Positions 49,209-60,529 of a DNA stretch of 64,000 nt are shown here, piece by piece. Source of the DNA: Bryum argenteum (lineage: Eukaryota; Streptophyta; Bryopsida; Bryales; Bryaceae); assembly GCA_037043015.1 (NCBI GenBank), contig CM073329.1, positions 4,790,648 through 4,854,647 of the forward strand, in the 5' to 3' direction. The notes under the pieces are model-generated. The model was given only the letters and a program-made list of their open reading frames with translations. It was not told the DNA's origin and searched no databases. Position numbers and translations under genes: made by a program. The stretch's first letter is position 1; each line of letters starts with the position of its first letter.

Positions 49209-49468
49209 CACCTAAGTTTCCTTAAAACCCGAAACGAGTTTTGGAGGTTCTCGCCGGAGAAAAACTCAGCCAATTTTGATCATTATAATCTCACAAATGA
49301 GGAAGAATGGACGGTTCAAATTTGGTATGTAAGAAGAATGTCAAGTGAACTTTGAGATCTTACGGTTGAATCTTTTAAATAATGCTTGGATTGAAATTTT
49401 TTGAACTTAATCTAAAGTAAGGTCAAATTTTGTAATTTAAACCGTTTTGCAACAAGGAAATTTAGGGG
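49209..49468 (+). mobile_element. TTAA-family MITE, 260 bp
   Basis: The left flank is TTAA (49205-49208) and the right flank TTGA (49469-49472). The ends are CACCTAAGTTTCCTT and AAGGAAATTTAGGGG. It is colinear over its full length with the 37967-38226 copy. Confidence 0.88.
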
Positions 49469-49945
49469 TTGATCATGCAATTGTGTATCTTGACTCCAAT
49501 GAAATGGTGTAGTTTTTTGAAAAAACATCTTGTTATCTAAAACATTGAGTAAGTATCATTCTACTTGTGGGCATGCCATCAAGAGTAGATCAAAAATATT
49601 TGTCTTTGAAGCCACCAAGTGCATTGATTCCAATAAATTCTTTCATTTTTGTAAAAATTCTCATGCTCTCACATTTAGTGTTACGTTTTGAAAGTAGTGT
49701 TGTCCTATGGTGGTGTGTAACATTTATTGTTTCTGACTGATTGACATTTGTAACACTAATCAAAAACTCTTGTGTAGTAAGAAAAACCATTCCAAAATTT
49801 ACAATCAAAATCAGATCCCTTACACTAAAATACATGGCATATGTGCTCAACATTTTGAATTGAGCAACTAATTTTTCTAAGTCCATATGGGAACTTGATC
49901 TAACAAATATGTTAGAATCCAAAGGTGGATAAAATCATCCTCTAA
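49469..49945. repeat. Dispersed repeat related to 58.9-59.2 kb
   Basis: The block at about 49655-49775 (ctcatgctctcacattta, aacactaatcaaaaactcttgtgta) matches 59020-59225. A 110-codon minus-strand ORF here lies inside the repeat and is not called as a gene. Confidence 0.5.
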
Positions 49946-50380
49946 CCCCTAAGTGTCCCAGGGTCCAAAAAAAGACCCAAAAAAATCAAGAAGTTATATC
50001 TCCTATATCCACCACTGGAATTCAATTATGTTTCAATTTTCACCATTGCAAGGCCCTTTTCTAATCCAAGAAATCAAATTGAGTGTTTTTTAACATTCAA
50101 GAGTATTTCTGAGATGAAGGGGAACAACTTTCTTGTTGGCAAAATTCCGATTGCATCGATAGTATCTCCACCTCAAAGTGAAATCCCATAATCGGTTTTA
50201 CACTACAAATACATAACGATCTCGCAATCTATAAAACCTCATGACTCCAAATCTGACCCACACTAACAGTACTACAAGATTGTACAGTTCAGATTCAAAT
50301 AACTTACTTTCATTTCCGTTTAAGAAGCTTTCAAAAAACTATGTTCTTTGACTCTAAAATGGCAGAAACGGACCAATCGT
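49946..50380 (+). mobile_element. TTAA-family element, long subfamily, left part
   Basis: It begins CCCCTAAGTGTCCCAGG after TCTAA (one base off TTAA). The interior blocks caccattgcaagg, gaacaactttcttgttgg and gatctcgcaatctata are in the same order as in the 25943-26914 element. The right end is lost next to the Stowaway insertion at 50389. Confidence 0.6.
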
Positions 50381-50388
50381 ACGTACTA

Positions 50389-50490
50389 CTCCCTATGTCC
50401 CATTATTATTGTCCACTAGGTTCTTTCAAATGTACCTCTCAGGGTAGATTTGAGAGAACCTATTGCACAATAAGAATGGGACGGAGGGAG
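50389..50490. mobile_element. Stowaway-like MITE, 102 bp, complete
   Basis: TA dinucleotides flank it (50387-50388 and 50491-50492). The ends CTCCCTATGTCCCATTATTA and, reverse-complemented, CTCCCTCCGTCCCATTCTTA continue as inverted repeats for about 40 bp each. CTCCCTCCGT with a TA duplication is the hallmark of Stowaway (Tc1/mariner) MITEs of plants. Confidence 0.92.
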
Positions 50491-50549
50491 TAGTACTCAA
50501 GAACCATGATGATAGACTCAACAAAGTCAAACTGACAACAACAGAAGTG

Positions 50550-51000
50550 GATAAGTATCAGTACTCCGACACCCTTATCAGAACTACAGTAGTTCTGGTA
50601 CCACTTGTACACCAACCCCACTTTGTTGATGTTCTTAAATTTTTAATTTTTTTTTTTTTTAATTTTTTAATTTTTTACTATAATAGTCAATTAAAAGCTG
50701 GTTCACAAGTTGCTTTACAAGTTGCCGTACTAGACACAAGATGAAAGGGAATCTAATCTTGGACTCAATACTAGTGATAGTGATGCTAAATGTCTCATTG
50801 TCAATTGTCACATGGCACTTATTTGGTTCAATGGATGTATATGAGCTTATGGAATCCTAGGTCTCTTGGGAGGCAGATTTGAGAGAACCTACTCGACAAT
50901 AATAATGGGACAAATGGAGTACCAAATAGTGAAATTGGATTGCTTTTTATTACTAAGAAGAAGTCACTTGACTACCTCATGGACACTCTTTCTTGATTTG
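50550..51000 (+). repeat. Diverged duplicate of 55040-55680
   Basis: Shared blocks in the same order are aactacagtagttctg, ccacttgtacacc, aaccccactttg, ctagacacaagatgaaaggg, gtcacatggcacttat and actaagaagaagtca. This copy lacks the TTAA element found at 55112 and instead carries a Stowaway end. Confidence 0.8.
50870..50919 (-). mobile_element. Stowaway-like MITE, one end only
   Basis: gagagaacctactcgacaat leads into aataatgggacaaatggag and TA (50920-50921), matching the right end of the 50389-50490 element. The left end is missing. Confidence 0.65.
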
Positions 51001-51251
51001 TTTATTCATGAATAAGGTGTTGTGCGGAATTGGGTTACCTTAGTTATTCATGAAAGTTATCATAGCTATAGGACATATTTATATAGTGTGGAAATCAACT
51101 TAATATTGTGGCTAAGTTTGGAAAATCAAATTATTAGTGTGGCTCAACCTATTTTTGCTATCTAGTGTAGTAAAATGATGCTAAGCGAACTTCTACAACC
51201 TAGTGTTTTGCAGATAAAAACTTTCATCCTAAGATATGTGTTTTGTTTTTA

Positions 51252-51500
51252 ACCCTTGAAATAGACCAAAGCCCTCAAAGTGCTAGAATGTCCGAGAACT
51301 GGCAAAAATCACTCACTTTTGATGCAAGGTGAAAGTTTTGACAAAATTTTAGATATGTAATTGTAAGATCTAGTTCTTAACATTTTAGATATGTAATTGT
51401 AAGATCTAGTTCTTAACTTGTATGTATATATGTATATCAAATCTTGTATTCGAATTCCTTACTGATTGTGAGATCGTAATGTTCAAAATCATGAGTCTAC
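51252..51500 (+). mobile_element. TTAA-family element, left-end fragment
   Basis: It starts aacccttgaaatagacc. The body matches the left part of the 33716 element (agtgc/agacc, gatgcaaggtg, gtaagatctag, attgtgagatcgtaatg). A 35-40 bp piece around gatatgtaattgtaagatc is doubled at about 51350 and 51388. The boundaries are approximate. Confidence 0.45.
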
Positions 51501-51589
51501 TTGCTTTGGTTTTCTGTTAACATTCCCCATGCACTAAAGTTGCTTGTACTCACAACATCCATGTGGCTTTCCTCTATTGAAAATTGCAC

Positions 51590-52350
51590 CATTACTGGCA
51601 ACCTTACTCTAATACATCAACCATCACATTAGTTTGCTGCCAAATGTAAACATGAAGTCCTAAGAGAGAGTGCTCAAAACTCGAGCAATACCAATAATGG
51701 AGCACTAGGCTTTTTCACCCAAAGGTACATAATAGCTCCTTCACTCAACAATAGCATGTACTTGCAACAAACATTATAGGGTGCTAACATTTTAGAAATA
51801 CCTATAAGACCACCTTGAAAAATTCATATCAAATTGCAGAAGAGTCCAAAAATCACAAATCGACTTTAACTATAATTCCACTTACTTTCCCTATGCATTA
51901 AAATTACTTCCATTATTATCTTCTTTACAAATTGAGCCATTTTTAGCACTCTCACTTATAGTCTCCAAGTGTCCAACATGATTAATCATCACCAATCCTT
52001 ATCTTAGGATATTAAAAGTGAAATGTGGCAGCATTCTATGTTCTCCTACTATGAAGGAAGGAAGAGAAGACTAAATATATTATACACTAAATTAAGCAGG
52101 TTTTTTTAATCAATAATACAATGACTGTTTCCAAATAAAATAAAAATAACAACCAGCTTTTTAAATTAATGGACGAATCAAAGGATGCCATTTGGTACAT
52201 AGCATTAGTTTAATTAAACTCTTGACATGAAGCCTCATGAATTGAAAAAAATAATTAAGTTTTGGGGGTGACAAGTGGCCTTGAAACACAATCTTGGTCC
52301 TCTAACCCAAATAAAGGATGGACCTTGCAAATGACGACAAGTGTCAATAA
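51590..52350 (+). repeat. Diverged duplicate of 58300-58740
   Basis: Shared blocks in the same order are tgctgccaaatgtaa, ctccaagtgtccaaca, tccttatctta, aggatgccattt, gggggtgacaagtg and cacaatcttggtc. No coding potential was recognised. Confidence 0.7.
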
Positions 52351-52639
52351 TTAGCAAATCAAGTATTAAAAATTTAACATGTGTCTTTGTGGTTGGGAAA
52401 CTTCTTTAGCCCTTGATTGCCTTGAAAAGGGGGTCTTCAAATTTAATTTTGGACTTTTGAGAAGATCATAAGTTTCTAAAGACCGATTTATGAATGAAAA
52501 ATGAATACAAAATTAGGGCTCTCAAAAAAGGATACAACCTATAAAAAAACATCTTCGTCAAAACCTCTTGTTCAAATATTATAATATTAATTCAAATAAG
52601 AAACCAAATAATTCAATACATTATTTGGTTTTTAATATA

Positions 52640-52669
52640 AACACAAAAATACCCACAAAAGTCAGCAAC

Positions 52670-52706
<37 letters not shown>

Positions 52707-52960
52707 CTGTTTTATTCCTTAGTCTTTTTGGGGGGTTTATAATGTCATTTGACATCCATTGGGAACGTATAAGGGCACGCCATGGGAACAAGAGGGAACA
52801 TGCAACCCTCCATGCACCTCCTCAAGGTGTCAATACCACAATGTGGGTTTTTACTTTTACTTTCCTTTTGTTGCTTTTCACTCATTTCTATTCATGAATA
52901 AATGGATAAGATGGCTAACGACCTCAAGAAATCACTTTAATTTTAAGGCTACGTTGTTAC
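52640..52960 (+). repeat. Repeat with T31 tract, inverted relative to 60530-60840
   Basis: The whole block is the reverse complement of 60530-60840 with modest divergence: cccacaaaagtcagcaaca, a T31 tract at 52672-52702, ggcacgccatgggaac, atgcaaccctccatgcacc, caataccacaatgtggg, tatccattta context and gacctcaagaaatcac. ORFs here have no counterpart intact in the other copy. Confidence 0.85.
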
Positions 52961-53559
52961 TTGGCATTGCAACACGTTGGGACAAATTTTACCTCAATCT
53001 ATCCAAATGGGTAATATTGGCCAAGGTTATTGTAAATCTAGCACTTGATTGAAATTGCTTACCATATGATATCAAATCTTAAAGTGGTGTTCGTTAGATG
53101 TTCTTATATCTTTGGTTGATGTACTCTTAATACTTCTTCTTAGCAATAACAATTTACTAAAACGTACCTACGGCGTTGCCGCGCTCATACAAATAATTTC
53201 GAGTATTTTTGTGGTTATAATACTTCGACATTCTATGTCGTGGGATCCGTCGGCCCGATCTCCGATCCCATTGTTGCCGGCTTACCCCTATGTAATCACC
53301 CGCTTCCAACAACATCTCATGCGTCCGGATCCAACCAACGATCACTGAGATCATAAAAGGCAATAACAAACAAAACAAACTATTTGCCTTATATAACACA
53401 TATTCCCTCTGTTCCATTATGATTATACTACGTCCTCTTTCGTTGTGGTGTAAAGTAGTCTTAATGAGATAAATAATGCATCAGGAATGAGCTCTAGTAT
53501 TTGAAGAACAAATCTGTAGGCTCCTTTCAAATTGGTGCCCCATTTCGTAAGCTCTTTTC
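52961..53559. other. Spacer with a possible Stowaway fragment
   Basis: No gene was seen. At 53402-53435, ttccctctgttccatta resembles a Stowaway terminus without a partner end. Confidence 0.35.
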
Positions 53560-53755
53560 AAACTGCCCGATTTCGGCTCGCAACCCCAAGAATTATCCTA
53601 AAAGACCCAAAAATTGATATTTGGCTTTTTCAGATTTTACCACATACACCTTGAATGTATTGCAACACTAACACCAAGTTGTAGCCAAAATTAGACCCTT
53701 CATCTACGTTACCCAAGAATCCCAAAAAACCATTGTGATTATAAAGGAGATTTAG
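53560..53755 (+). mobile_element. TTAA-family element, right-end fragment
   Basis: ttttaccacatacacctt and cccttcatctacgttaccc match the right part of the 61536-62467 element. It ends gatttaggtgTTAA, a degraded TTAGGGG/TTAA end. The left limit is uncertain. Confidence 0.5.
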
Positions 53756-53759
53756 GTGT

Positions 53760-53990
53760 TAATCCTTAAAAACCCTTGGAATTTTAGGACCTCAAAAATC
53801 CAAAATCGCTATTAAATCTACATTGCATCAATCAATGTGTTAATCATTACTATTATAGCTTCTCAAAACTATCAAATGTAGGATCTTCAAACTAAATACT
53901 ATCAAATGTACTAGGTCAAAATTGAGTGATAGGATGTACACAATTTTTAAGATCATAGAATTTGAAGTTGATTAAAAACTCTTTTTTTAT
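53760..53990 (+). mobile_element. TTAA-family element, left-part fragment
   Basis: Directly after the fragment above, TTAA is followed by tccttaaaaacccttgg, with gatcatagaatttgaagttg further in, matching the 15856 and 61536 copies. It is a probable tandem or nested remnant with approximate limits. Confidence 0.4.
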
Positions 53991-55039
53991 TCAATTCAAC
54001 CCTCTTTTTCCCTTTATATGAGCCTATAAAATGCATACATATAAACACAATTGAATAACCTAATTTCCTGAAAAGCAAATAAAACTAAATGGCTCTCCAA
54101 TGGGGCCCTACCCATGATAAGAAATGAAATAATATCTATGTGATTTGGTGCGGGTGGGGGGGTTAAAGCGAGGTGCTAATATGGAGGAGAAGACGGACTG
54201 GGTCGTTCAGGTGATAGTATGGAGCAGAACGGGAGTGGGTCAGTCAGGTGATAATAAGGAGGGGAAGGTGGGCGATGTGGCGACTCGGAAGGAAGAGGAT
54301 GACGTGGACGGATGAAGTGGAAGACGTGGCACGTGACGTGGAGCCGGTGACCGTAGCGAGCCATCATGTGCGCGGAGATAAGGGAGAGAAGTTGTCCCCC
54401 ACGGGCAGACCGAATGACACAAATCCCCCTCCCTTTTGCTGCCCCATTTGACCTTTTTAATAGTCACCACATTGAAGCAAACATTCCTTTCTCTTCCAAA
54501 ATTAAAATTTGGTTTCATATCAAGATTTTTTTTTTTTTTTTTTTTAAATTTTTAAATTTTTAATTTTAATTTTAATTTTAATATTAGCTAATCATGCACT
54601 TTTTGATTCAAAATGCTCTTTTACAATTATAACTTAGAGGCACTAATAAACAATTATTCTAGGAAAATTGACTCCTAAGTCTCTCAACGTATTTTAGCCA
54701 AAGACTTAAAAAAAAATTATTGAGAATGTTTGATATGGAAACGAGGGTAAGTTATTTAGATCTCAACTGTACAATCGTGTAGTTAATTTATTGTAGGTTA
54801 CTTGGATCAAAATATGAGTTATGGCGTCTCATAAGTTACAAGATCATGAAATAGTGATACTCAACAAAGACTAGAAGATGTCATCGTTTTTACCTCAATG
54901 TAGAAATGTTATTGACAAACCTAGTGCAATTGAAATCTACATTGAATGTTCACATTCATCTAAAAAAAATTCATGTACCAAAAACAATCATCATTTAAAA
55001 TTTATGGGTGCGGATGCCCTTACCTTCGCAACTCCTATC
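53991..55039. other. Spacer, no gene seen
   Basis: A GC-richer block at about 54150-54430 has overlapping short ORFs on both strands and no domain. A T tract lies at about 54527-54545. Confidence 0.35.
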
Positions 55040-55680
55040 CGACACTTTATCGGAACTACAGTAGTTCTGATACCACTTGTACACCGCACTTAACCAACCC
55101 CACTTTGTTAACCCCTAGAGGTCCTTGATACAAAATTGTTTAAATTATCAAAAAGAACCTTCTTCTACTTCAGGTGCAAAGAAACTCAATCTAAGCATTG
55201 ATTAGAAGATCCAACCGTAGGATCTTGAAGTTATCTTGACCCTTTTCTCGAATGTCAAATTTGAACCGTTAATTTTTCTCCAATTTTGAGATTATAATGG
55301 TCAAAGTTGGCTGAATTTTCTCCTTGCGCAAATTCCAAATTTCTGCTTTCTTGGACCTTTAGGGGTTAATGTCCCTAAATTTTCCAAGAAATTATTATTC
55401 TTTTGACACATAATGCCAATTAAGGGTTGGACCTTGACCTCAATTTGCAACAAGGCCGTAGCCAATGTACTAGACACAAGATGAAAGGGAATATAATTCC
55501 TTGGAATCAATACTAGATAGTGATGCTAAACGTCAAATTGTCACATGGCACTTATCCAATAGAAATTCTCAATAAACACTATTGAAATGGCTAATGGAAT
55601 CCTAGGTTGCCTCAAGAATTAGGTTGTAGTACTAAGAAGAAGTCATTTGATTTATCTCACGACACATGGTTGTGTATGTG
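55040..55680 (+). repeat. Diverged duplicate of 50550-51000, carrying a TTAA element
   Basis: This is the partner of the 50.55 kb copy. Here the element at 55112-55365 is inserted after ccccactttg, while the partner has an uninterrupted sequence at the same point. Confidence 0.8.
55112..55365 (+). mobile_element. TTAA-family MITE, 254 bp, complete, with a paralogous empty site
   Basis: It is flanked by TTAA at 55108-55111 and 55366-55369. The left end CCCCTAGAGGTCC matches the reverse complement of the right end (CCCCTAAAGGTCC) at 12 of 13 positions. The core motifs ccgtaggatcttgaag and gagattataatggtcaaag are present in the orientation opposite to the 260-bp MITE. Confidence 0.92.
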
Positions 55681-55689
55681 TATAAGTGT

Positions 55690-56350
55690 ACCAAGTCTTA
55701 GATTCAATTTAAGCAATTGTGAGATTATAATGCTCGAAGTTATTTTTCCTTGTTTTACAACGGGAATGGAGGGTTTTGGGGGCCTAATAAACCAATTTTG
55801 GATGTAAATTAGACTTGATATTCTTCAAATTCCTGTTCCTAGGTGAATTAGGAATGTGCGTGGTATACCTTATAGGACCTATAAAACCTAAAGGAAAGCC
55901 TGAATCTTTTTACATGGGGGTGTGCTGAAATTTGTATGCAAAAGGCTTGTTTTTGACAATGAATAAGGTAAATATCAAATTGCAATATTAAAATTCTAAA
56001 TTGTGTATACATGCCTTGGTAGCTCATTTACATGTACAAAAGATAAAACTTAAAATTAAATCTCAATTTTTGGTGAATTTTTGAAGTTAGTGCAATTCAA
56101 TTGAATTTGGGCAAATCCCGAGAACAAGTGAGCATCTAACATTGCACTTTTGGTGAGATATCAACATGCTCTAATAGTGCTTTCAAAGTATGAGAGGGTA
56201 TGTCTCCTAATTGGAATGTATGGAATATTTGAGCATGGATAATCTTGTTGGAAAGGTATGGAAAAGACCTACTAGTGGCCAAAAGTTGTAACTTCCTACT
56301 ATCTAAACTAAGTACCCTAAAATCAACCCAATTCAATTGACGTTGGGGGT
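55690..56350 (+). mobile_element. TTAA-family element, long subfamily, right part
   Basis: It is colinear with 33840-34460 (gattcaatt, tgtgagattataatgctc, tgccttggta, gaatttgggca). It ends ttGGGGG followed by TTAA (56351-56354). The left end was not found. Confidence 0.55.
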
Positions 56351-56354
56351 TAAG

Positions 56355-56825
56355 CAATGTGACAATTTTAACTATGTAACCCCTTGATTTCTTCTAGAAT
56401 GTACTCACAAAATGTACAATAAGTTCAAGAAGTCAATACTATCATCACAAAAGTAAAGTAGGTGCCTTGAAATCCACACGGCACCCCCAAGCCCCTCACT
56501 ACGTCCATAGATTACATTCCAACTTCAACTTTCAATGTACTGATGGTATGTATTTTAGATTGAACGTTTCTGAGTACACTTACATGTTCCACATCCAAAA
56601 CTCTTAACAAATTAGAGACAAATGTTATACAATTGTTTTCAATTTTACTACATTCTTTGCACAATATCCAAAATTGATTCCCTTGATCAAACCTCAATGA
56701 GCTTGCCAATCAAGCGGTTGATGAGCCATCTCGCATAACAGATCGTCGTAAACTACCCGCACTAGAGTTTCTCAGGGGCAGGGGAAGGAGTAAAGAGCCC
56801 CAATATTCATTGTTTGTAGATTTAA
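56355..56825. other. Spacer, no gene seen
   Basis: A 65-codon minus-strand ORF (56709-56512) has no recognisable domain and is not called. Confidence 0.35.
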
Positions 56826-57050
56826 CCCTTAAAGGTCTGAACAACCAGATTTTGGTTGCTGGAATACGACGTATTTTGATTATATTGGAATGAGTGTACA
56901 CCTTTAATAGATTTGAGTTCAAAGGAGAAGTTGACATTTAAGGCCATGCAATTCTACTGAGCTTTTAAGATCAGAATATAGAGTTTCTTGTTTGTAGCAA
57001 ATCTCAATTATACGACAACGTATGTACTATCCCCAAGGGACCTTTAAGGG
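56826..57050 (+). mobile_element. TTAA-family MITE, 225 bp, complete
   Basis: It is flanked by TTAA at 56822-56825 and 57051-57054. The terminal repeat CCCTTAAAGGTC is perfect at both ends. Its interior differs from the other subfamilies. Confidence 0.88.
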
Positions 57051-57054
57051 TTAA

Positions 57055-58299
57055 ATGCCAAGGAGCATGCCCCCTAAAGCAATTTAGGACCGTATGCTCC
57101 ATTTTTGAATTCAAAATAGTCGAAAATGGCGTGGGGGTCCAAATTCAAAATCCCAAGAATTGTGAAAAAAAAAAAAAGCCCATTGGCTAGGCTGGCTCCA
57201 AAAATAGCTCTAGAGGCAAGATACAATCGTCCTTGCCGTAACTATCAGAGCATGCCCAACCTTGTGCTCCAAGTCGGTCGGGCTGGTGGGCTACGTCAGA
57301 AGTTGGCAGGCGTAGGTTGGGCGAGCGTCGAAACTCCACCCTCTACTGGAAGGCAAAGACACGGCGAAGGAAAAGGCCGCTCACCAATCTCATTCCTTGA
57401 GAAGCCAATTAGAATAGAAATATGCCAATAGAATCTATGCCACGTGTCACTCTCCCATTGCTTGATGGGGATGCTAAAAGGTGAGTGAAGGCATGAAATA
57501 ACTTTGAGTTATTGTGCCTAGAGGGGTTAGTAGTCCTATACCATTGTTGGTATGTCCTGTGGGCATATCACCAAGGGTAGGTCGAACGGACACTATATTC
57601 ACGCCAACCTATACGGTCTCGTGTTTTTCTTCTGCTTCTTATTGTGCCTTGCCCTAAAATCTAGAGAACGTCAACCCTCTTGGCCATGTTACACGAATAC
57701 TATTGCGTGGGCTACGCTTCCTCACACTCCAAACAAGGCTCCACTCTCCAACCCACATGCTCTCACTACAATATTGCTCATACGAGAATTCTCACTTGTA
57801 AAATCCTCTCGAGACCAGTCAATTGATGATTGGCACCTATTCAACCAAGGCAACATGAAGTTCCATACTTGCAATGTATCCACCCCCACCACCGATATAA
57901 TAGTAAGGTAGAAGTACCTAAAACCACCAGCACCCCCAGTATCAACCTATAGATCTCCCCATAACCGCACCTAGCCTGAACTAGCATTGTCAGAACACTC
58001 AGTTCAAACTGACCAGTCAAAACAATCAAAAAGCTGGTGGTTTTGGGTCGAATCATGAATGGAAATTTGTACCACCTAAGGTGGTTTTTGCATATCCTAT
58101 AGGTTGATTACGGGTCCTGCAGTACTTTACTGTTTGAAAATTTGTATTAATTCATGTGTTTTACAAAAAAATATAAAAAATTACAAACCTTCCTAAAAAC
58201 TATCTTGCCACCCAAAAAAAAATACCCACTATAAATAGACCAGCTACAAATGGGCGAATTTTCTCATGTTGGTGGTTATGGGTACTTCAACCATACATT
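57055..58299. other. Spacer, no gene seen
   Basis: The GC-richer block 57200-57430 holds a small inverted pair, gcccaacct (about 57257) and aggttgggc (about 57316). The ORFs of 100-119 codons (57126-57431, 57552-57911) have no domain I recognise. Confidence 0.35.
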
Positions 58300-58740
58300 A
58301 AATTAGCACATCAGCCTTGCTGCCAAATGTAATAACATCAAGTCCTCTAGCCTCCAAGTGTCCAACAACATTGACATTAATTATCTCTATTATTATTATA
58401 TTAATTAATTATTCATCCTTATCTTATGGGTGTTCCAAAGATATCAAAAATGAAACAACAAGGTTGCATGTGCCATGTGGCACCACTTTGTGCTCTCCTA
58501 CTACAAAGGAAGAACAAATATTAATCACCTACTAAATTAAGGATGCCATTTGTTTGATTGAAAATCTTGAGATGAACCTTTCAAGAATAAAAAAGATGAA
58601 TTGTTTAGATTTGGGGGGTGACAAGTGTCCCTTGAGGCACAATCTTGGTCTTTATCTCATGTATGTGGCTCACAAGCTAGGTTGGACCTTCATGGCCTTG
58701 CAATTGGTGACCATGTGGCACTTCGGTGGAGCTTTCTAAA
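58300..58740 (+). repeat. Diverged duplicate of 51590-52350
   Basis: This is the second copy of the repeat described at 51590, shorter because of internal deletions. Confidence 0.7.
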
Positions 58741-58848
58741 AATATTTTAAAACTAAAAAAGTGAAATTTTACAATGTGGGTTAGCCCTTCGAATGAATGG
58801 TTACACGTGCCTCTACTTCAATATGAAATATGATTAAGAATGAGCATT

Positions 58849-59223
58849 ACACAAGAGTTGTTAATTAGTGTTACGTGGAAATTAGTGTAACTTTTGGTAA
58901 AGAATATTATTTCTCAACTCTATGAAAATGAGTGTTCACTTTGGGTTGTCATTACAATCAATGTTCCTTGTTTTTTCTTCACGCCACCAATTCCAAGATG
59001 TTCTTCCATTTGCAAGAAAGTGTGCATGCTCTCACATTTACTGTTATGTTTTGATGATTAGTTTTTTTACACTATGGTTGCACTATAGTGTTGCGGTTTG
59101 CAATCAACGTTTGTAACCTAATTGATAGTGAAAACCCATATCGGGGTATTGAATAAAAGAGTATACAACTGCCGGTTCATGCATGGCTTGCCAAAGTGTA
59201 GCACTAATTAACAACTCTTGTGT
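58849..59223. repeat. 375-bp element bounded by a perfect 22-bp inverted repeat
   Basis: Arm 58849-58870 is the exact reverse complement of arm 59202-59223. With single mismatches the pairing extends to about 33 bp. One arm-like sequence (acactaatcaaaaactcttgtg) also occurs at about 49752. It may be a MITE of another family. No coding sequence was seen. Confidence 0.7.
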
Positions 59224-59713
59224 AGTGAGGGTTTGATCCATGGAGTGTGCTTCTATCATCAGTGAATGCAGTACATTAGGCAAAGATGAAATGCACAACC
59301 TTCGTAAACTAAAAGGCCGCTTTCCACTCCAATGGAGGAGGCCATCACTTGGTAAAAAAATTCATTTTTCAACCAATCATATTTCAAGAGCCCCAATTTC
59401 AACCAATCACATTTGAGAAGTTTTTTGGATCAAAATCTTTGAATACGGGACTTCTCCACCTTAGCGTAAACCGGCCCTAGGAATGGTAGGAAGCTAAGAT
59501 GAGAGAAGTGATGGTAAGGGGTGAATGTTTTTTTGCAATGATGTTCTCCGCGATTGCCATGATTGTTCCCATGCATCAAGTGCGGTCGAGTACACGACAG
59601 CCGGTGCGCGTGGGCATGAGCGTTTTATCCAACTGCCTGCAAACATCCCCACATGCTCTACACTTATCCCATATGAAAACTATCATGGGCGCAATTGATT
59701 AATTCATTAATTG
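59224..59713. other. Spacer, no gene seen
   Basis: Only short ORFs without motifs. Confidence 0.35.

Positions 59714-59753
<40 letters not shown>
59714..59753. repeat. (TA)n microsatellite, about 20 units
   Basis: An uninterrupted TA dinucleotide run. Confidence 0.95.
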
Positions 59754-59755
<2 letters not shown>

Positions 59756-60529
59756 ATCATGGGTGTGCCAATCAATGCTACAATGATCCATTTTTTTATG
59801 AGACTTTCTTCATTTAAAAAGAACATGGATGAGTGAATGGAACATGAAGGGAATGTAAGAGAGTGGTTAGAGAGCCTCAATAATGGCTACACTAAATTTG
59901 ATAATTAGTGTTAGATACACTAATTTATATAAACATGTTATAAGTTTTTACTATTAGAAAATATTTTTACCCTCTACATTGGTCAAGATGGGGATCCTTC
60001 CATAGTATTGGAATCAATACCCTTGGTAAATTTTTTTCCAAAAGTAAAAACTTGTAGCATTTTCAAATCTTATAAGAATCTAACACTAATCTACCTATTT
60101 AGTGCAGTGAAGTTAAACCCTAAACCCTAAACAATTTTTGTGCATAGGAGGAAAACACCAAGTGGAAGGGAGAGACCAAGTGGAATTATCATTCTTATAC
60201 TCTTCTCCAATTCGCTTCCAAATTTTTGAAGTTGTTATAAATGTGTCTAAAATGATGCCACATTGTTTGAATGTTTGAATTGCTGACCTAATATGTGAAT
60301 AAGTCTAGTGAGTCATTATTGGTATTGCTCCATTTTCAAGGGCTTGGGTAACAAAAGGATTATGGAATATTAATTGCTAAAAAGAAGTATAGAGAGGATA
60401 CCAATATCAAAACACCTTAGATTTGAGATTATTTATTTTAAGGTGGGGTAATTTTATTTTACCTCTAAAAGAGCGCTAGGTTTTCAAAAACCTCACCCAA
60501 CAATATCCATTTTGAGGTAACATTTGTAC
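59754..60529. other. Spacer with a short telomere-like motif
   Basis: No gene was seen. Around 60114-60131 the plant telomere motif taaaccc occurs twice in a row, too short to be more than an interstitial trace. 60142-60213 resembles 15160-15222. Confidence 0.4.

Noticed and set aside
49590..49922. 110-codon minus-strand ORF as a gene
   Set aside because: It overlaps a dispersed repeat shared with 58.9-59.2 kb, has no domain, and the other copy does not keep the frame.
57126..57911. ORFs of 101 and 119 codons as genes
   Set aside because: No recognisable domain, composition like the surrounding spacer, and overlapping frames on both strands.
60114..60131. Interstitial telomere
   Set aside because: Only two adjacent taaaccc units. 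Too short to separate from chance in AT-rich DNA.
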